NCBI GenBank assembly: GCA_014529385.2
Contig: CM043952.1
Coordinates: 60,652,119-60,716,118, forward strand
Source of the DNA: Adiantum capillus-veneris
Lineage: Eukaryota; Streptophyta; Polypodiopsida; Polypodiales; Pteridaceae
Direction of reading: 5' to 3'
Length of the DNA stretch: 64,000 bases
Both the position numbers and the translations under genes were made by a program. Shown one piece after another: positions 60,276 through 64,000 of this stretch. A model generated the notes under the pieces. It was given only the letters and a program-made list of their open reading frames with translations, had not been told where the DNA came from and made no database searches. The first letter of the stretch is position 1, and every line of letters begins with the position of its first letter.

Positions 60276-60484
60276 ATCTCATTCCCCTTCCTCTTCATCA
60301 TTACCCCCAAGCATCCATCTCTATTGGATGAAAACTTTGTTATGGTGGTGTGTTGTTTGCGTCCTAGCCGCTGAAGCTAGGTGGTGCCCCCTGTTTGCTT
60401 TACCATGATAGGCTCGAGGCGCTCCATTCGGTCCTCGGTGTTTTAGAGGCTGTAGGGGGTTCAGGGTTCACTTTGCTCCTGTCA
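58820..60484 (+). repeat. 3' LTR of gypsy C
   Basis: It starts TGATGGGAGCTTTTCACAAG and ends TTTGCTCCTGTCA. It is longer than the 5' LTR mainly through a 76-bp tandem duplication (59732-59883), partly offset by a shorter CT tract. Confidence 0.93.
59732..59883 (+). repeat. 76-bp tandem duplication in the 3' LTR
   Basis: CCTAGTGCACACACACAC...CATGACCTCTACAC occurs twice, 76 bp apart. The 5' LTR has one copy. Confidence 0.9.
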
Positions 60485-60866
60485 GTACATCAAAAACATT
60501 AATTTCAGACTTTGATGCAGAACTTGGACCAACTGCAGAGAAGTCCAAGGATTTGGCTACTTCATGCACAGAAGCATCCAATTTTCTCTTTTTAGGCATT
60601 GTGAAAGTCTTTCCTATACTCCTGCTTGGTGTTTGGGCATCAACATCCAGATTTTTCAGTAGATCACCCATCAGTAAGTTATGCTCAGGACTAGCCAATA
60701 CCATTTTTGCCTCTTGCTCAATATAACATGCATCAATCAAATCTTGTAAAGTCTGCAATTTGTCTCCCGGCATTAGGAGAAAGTTGGACTCACTTTTGGG
60801 CCTTTCAGTTCTAGAAGAGCGAGTGGCGCTCGACCAATGAGGAAGAGGCTAACGTTACGTTGACTC
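60485..60866 (-). pseudogene. coiled-coil protein gene, 5' part, split by gypsy C
   Basis: On the minus strand from about 60866 an upstream start and a Ser/Arg-rich stretch lead to GDKLQTLQDLIDACYIEQEA, NLLMGDLLKNLDVDAQT, KKRKLDASVHEVAKSLDF and SEINVFDV, where the retroelement begins. Removing gypsy C and one GTAC joins this frame directly to the 45525-44510 segment. Near-continuity across the junction shows the two flanks were one gene. A KKRK run could be a nuclear signal. No named domain is recognised. Confidence 0.55.
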
Positions 60867-61132
60867 AATCGACATTTTGGAGTCAACTCTCTTTAAAAAA
60901 AGGGAGGAAATATTATTTTTGTTCATCAAATTGCACAATTTCACGCTTTCAAGGCATGAATGTCGTAAGTCGTACTAACTTTGTACCGAGGAATTTCAGA
61001 ACTTTCAGTGAAGACTCTATCTAGTATCTTTGTTCCCGCCCAAATATGACTTTGAGTAGCTCTAATTCCCTCTCAAAACTTCTTCCCTTTTTCATATTTG
61101 CGCTAACCTTTCTGTGTATTCTAGTGCACACC

Positions 61133-62490
61133 ATGACTACTTCTCGAAGGCCTAGCACTACCATTGACTCTTTTAGCATTTTTAATAGTTATACTACAAA
61201 TGATCAAGCATGGATACCATCTTGAATAACTAACGGAAGTTGGGTTCTACTGCAAACTAGGAGGAGAAAGAGAAGGCAACACAATGATTTTGTGGAGGCT
61301 TTCAAGGGACAAGTTAAAGAGCTTAAGTGTGTGCACAAAGCAAGCGGGTGAAAGAGGTCCTCATACAACATGCTTTCTAGCATGCAGACTTAAGGTTGCA
61401 AACATCTCCTCCAAGTTTTCCAAGGCATCGACCCAACTGTAAGTTATTTTGAGCATCTCTCTTAGTGCATGATTATATTTGAAGGTTAAGTGGTGGATAT
61501 CATCTTTGGTATGTTTCAAATATTTATCCATCGAATAGGACAGATTGGAAACCAGTTGTGAGAGCATAGTTGGGATTTTTGATGCTTTCCATGCATTTAT
61601 TGGTGAGAAAATACCCGAGGAAGACAACACAAGGAGCTTGCAGATAATGGAATTTTCTTTTATGATATGTCATATGTGGAACTGAGAACTTTCATTGGTT
61701 GGGGTCCGGTAGCTCCTTTGTCACTTCCATCATTTGACAGCAAGGATTGGTCCTTGCCAGCTTCGCATACTAGTGAAAGCTTTAGGAATAAGTTGTTTTA
61801 GGATATACAAAAGCCCCTCAAGTATTCAATTGCCACAAAAATAGTTTGGCTCGCACTATTTATGCCTCTTGAAGTGTTTGTAGATTTTTTCTTTAATGAG
61901 CAAATAAGAACTACGGCAACAATGTTCATTTGCAAGTCTGAGAGTTGTTTGGACTTTTTAGATGATAATTGGGATAGGAAACAATCACAGAGCAAAATCT
62001 GTATTTTGCAAAAGAAGTCCATAATTTGCAAGTTTATTATAAGCTCTCAAAATTTCTTAGTGCCGTTTTACTATATTAGATATCATCTTCTTAGTGGGCA
62101 GCTTATTCCACTCGACCAAGATATAGAGAATAGCCTCGAGAACAAACCTTTATCAATGGGAATCTACTTTCGAGACAGCCTACTTACTGTGATGGAGACA
62201 ATGTCAAGCACAACTCTTGCAGATCTTAGGGTAGATCTTACATGTGAAGAAATTCCACTTTTGCTGGAATTGTATGCATTCAGTCTCAACAATAGAAAGG
62301 TGCTTACTAAATGGATGAATTTTGACTGTCTTTAATACATTAAGACAGAATCTAACTTTTTCTTCTTTTCAGATTCCAAGATGCAAGGAGAAAACAACAT
62401 TGTGCAAGGAGTCACTCACAAATACACTTCACTTAATTGCTTCCATTGGAAGCTAGGTCACATACCTTGTGCACGCAAAGAGCTTTGATG
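61133..62490 (+). pseudogene. unrecognised plus-strand gene relict
   Basis: ATG 61133 opens MTTSRRPSTTIDSFSIFNSY, then a TGA. The frame is scrambled between 61330 and 61640. From about 61640 it reads FFYDMSYVELRTFIGWGPVA, passes one TAG (61798-61800, CAG would fit) and stays open in the same frame to 62335 (157 codons; VFVDFFFNEQIRTTATMF, SQNFLVPFYYIRYHLL, EEIPLLLELYAFSLNNRKV). A polypyrimidine-TTTTCAG at about 62370 may start a further exon ending near 62487. The gene converges on the Ulp1-like gene. No domain is recognised. Part of the scrambled stretch (61630-61361) is open on the minus strand instead. Confidence 0.4.
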
Positions 62491-62639
62491 CCATGCAAAC
62501 CATGATGTACTCTTCAAAATGACTACTGCAGAGACATTTTGTGCTGCTCAAAAAATGTTTCAAAAATGTACATTTTTATTGTCTCAAAACTTTACATATT
62601 GCGTTGTTTCTGTCAAGATTTATACAAGTAAATTTCTCC

Positions 62640-63800
62640 CTTTTCCTGCTACTGTCCTCTCCCTCGGTTTGTGCCACTGGTCCCTTGCCCTCTGCTCTGG
62701 CTGCTCCCCTACCCTCTGCTCCGGTTGCTCCTACTTCTACCTCTGGGGATGCTGGCCTTGGGCATCCTTTCACGTCGCTCAAAATCATGGGCCTCTTCCA
62801 TGGCTTCCTATGCATCTTGCACCTATGAAGCTTCCCTCTATTCTTGCTCTTTCCATCGATGTGTAGCCCATTCCTCTACTTCTGTGGTGTCTGCATAATA
62901 TTGACTTATTGCTTCTTGCATATTTTGAATGTCTTCGTGAGTCTGATTGTAGCGCTGTGTCATTTCGTTAATGCGAGCTTGTTCAAACTCCTCAGCTCTC
63001 GTCCCTTCCTCTCTTGTGCGTCTGTTTATCGAGATTATAATATGTTGGATGGCCATCATAGAAACATTTCGCACATCATTGGGGGTGTAGTTATGTAATT
63101 GAAGTTCCTGTAGAAGCGTGATAATAGGAAAGTAAGTAAAGATGTTGCTTCATAAAAACATTGCAACCAACAATAAAACAGCACAATTACTTACGTTTGG
63201 TACATCCAAAATTTGACCGAGGAGAAACAGGGAATTCAAACAAGTTCGCCAGCCACAGCTATAGTCATCAATCTGTGTGGGCACGGTTACCCGTTCGTGC
63301 CGGATGGTATTTCCTAGATCATGTTCTAACAAAACATGCTCTACACAACATATAAGTTTTTTCGCGGCACTACATACATAACCACTTGAGTCAACAACAC
63401 ATTACAAAGAGACACTACTTTCAAATGTACCCAAATGGGCTTTATGTTTTTACACGACCTTGAAACGCCCTGCTTTGCCCAAAGTTTGCATAGTAAACAA
63501 TCTTAGCTTCCATGTCAAATAACATCAGACTCTAATGATCACTACAAAGACACCCTCCAATATGAGGAGAAAGATTCTAAATGCAACATGGTTTTTACAA
63601 GGCAAGAAAAAACTCATGTAGTGACCAGAAAGCGCGCTAGATCAAAGTTGACTCTGTTAAACCAGTTCATCAGACTCAAGAAGGAAACTGAGTTGTTCTG
63701 TAGCATAGGCGATATCAGCGGATCTATTACGTATACTTTGTTTTGAACCTCAGGGGGCAGAAGCGAGACAACGTGCCTAACATGAATCAATGGCAGAGAT
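62640..63800 (-). pseudogene. Ulp1-type (C48) cysteine protease gene with coiled-coil tail
   Basis: C48 proteases process or remove SUMO-like modifiers. On the minus strand an upstream exon (EVQNKVYVIDPLIS, SLMNWFNRVNFDLARF) is followed by the catalytic part. His (63535-63537) precedes a TAG at 63532-63534 where the family has Trp. Asp lies in LMLFDMEAKIVYYANF (63514-63516), and Cys (63255-63257) in VPTQIDDYSCGWRTC. An 87-bp GT-AG intron (63108-63194, donor AAC|GTAAGT, acceptor CTACAG|G) joins DVPN in frame to ELQLHNYTPNDVRNV. A Glu/Gln-rich helix follows (RTREEGTRAEEFEQARINEM), then an Arg/Ser/Gly tail. The tail contains TAG codons where CAG fits. Ulp1 domains are common both in host genes and in plant transposons; which this is cannot be told here. 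Confidence 0.75.
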
Positions 63801-64000
63801 TAGACTTAAGGTATTTCAGTGGGCTGTCATTACCACAAACCCATGAGTCAATACCGAGCAAGTGGGGCAGCTATCGAATTCCATAAGCCACTCACTCGCT
63901 TGGTATTGACCCATGTCTTAATGGTAGTGAGCCATCTAATGAATCAAGCGTGAATTATAAAGAAAAACTTGACGATTGCCGCAAAGACATGGGTCAATAC
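63801..64000. other. window edge, inverted words around GGTATTGAC
   Basis: GTCAATACCGAGCAAG near 63847 is nearly mirrored by CTCGCTTGGTATTGAC near 63894, and GGGTCAATAC ends the window. This could be a small hairpin or more of the Ulp1-like gene. It cannot be resolved at the edge. Confidence 0.35.

Larger units (their letters stand above)
45526..60484 (+). mobile_element. Ty3/gypsy (Tat-like) LTR retrotransposon C with nested copia
   Basis: Two LTRs (45526-47131 and 58820-60484) enclose a leader, gag, protease, RT-RNase H, a second RNase H and integrase. Copia B (47924-53462) is inserted in the leader. GTAC flanks both outer edges (45522-45525 and 60485-60488), consistent with a 4-bp target duplication or a 5-bp one with a mismatch. 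Without the copia the element is about 9.4 kb. The second RNase H after the first is the mark of the Tat/Ogre group. Confidence 0.92.

Overview
This window is nuclear DNA from a land plant, most likely one with a large, repeat-rich genome. The evidence is plant-type Ty1/copia elements primed by initiator tRNA-Met, a Ty3/gypsy element with a second plant-type RNase H, a chromovirus, a hAT relict, a Helitron-like 3' end with a CTAG terminus, GT-AG introns and long CT/GA and CA microsatellites. I cannot name the species. I see no rRNA, tRNA, CRISPR array or organelle gene, and no clearly intact host gene. Almost everything is mobile DNA in some state of decay.

Layout. 1-2043: 3' half of a copia element. 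2044-2673: 5' end of a gypsy element on the minus strand. 4.9-5.7 kb: protein-kinase-like relict (-). 7.0-10.3 kb: gene (+) with a basic N-terminus, long Asp/Ala repeats and a C-terminal FCP1/NIF-type HAD phosphatase domain. 11.2-17.9 kb: transposase-like gene (-) in two parts, an HTH-bearing N-terminal part and a core with SDG and HGKG..DG motifs, separated by AT-rich repeats and a 2.7 kb unassigned segment. 18.1-21.7 kb: decayed chromovirus. 21.7-27.2 kb: AT-rich repeats. 27.3-28.0 kb: hAT relict. 28.4-36.0 kb: gypsy element with two LTRs, a MITE in its reverse transcriptase and its integrase mostly deleted. 36.0-37.9 kb: second kinase-like relict (-). 38.3-38.7 kb: second copy of the MITE. 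39.7-40.7 kb: second, decayed copy of the transposase-like gene (-). About 43.6 kb: Helitron-like 3' end. 44.5-60.9 kb: three-layer nest, in which a coiled-coil gene (-) is split by a gypsy element of 15.0 kb overall (45526-60484), itself split by a copia element (47924-53462, 5-bp target duplication CACGC). 61.1-64.0 kb: an unrecognised plus-strand gene relict facing an Ulp1-type (C48) protease gene (-).

Two themes stand out. First, the transposase-like gene and the kinase-like gene occur twice in the same order and orientation. In the first locus an FCP1-like phosphatase gene lies between them. This is a candidate for a large DNA transposon carrying signalling-type genes, but I could not find its termini. 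Second, many broken reading frames carry stops where the local context or a sister copy implies Gln (CAA/CAG), Trp (TGG) or Arg (CGA). That is the pattern left by deamination of methylated cytosines on either strand.
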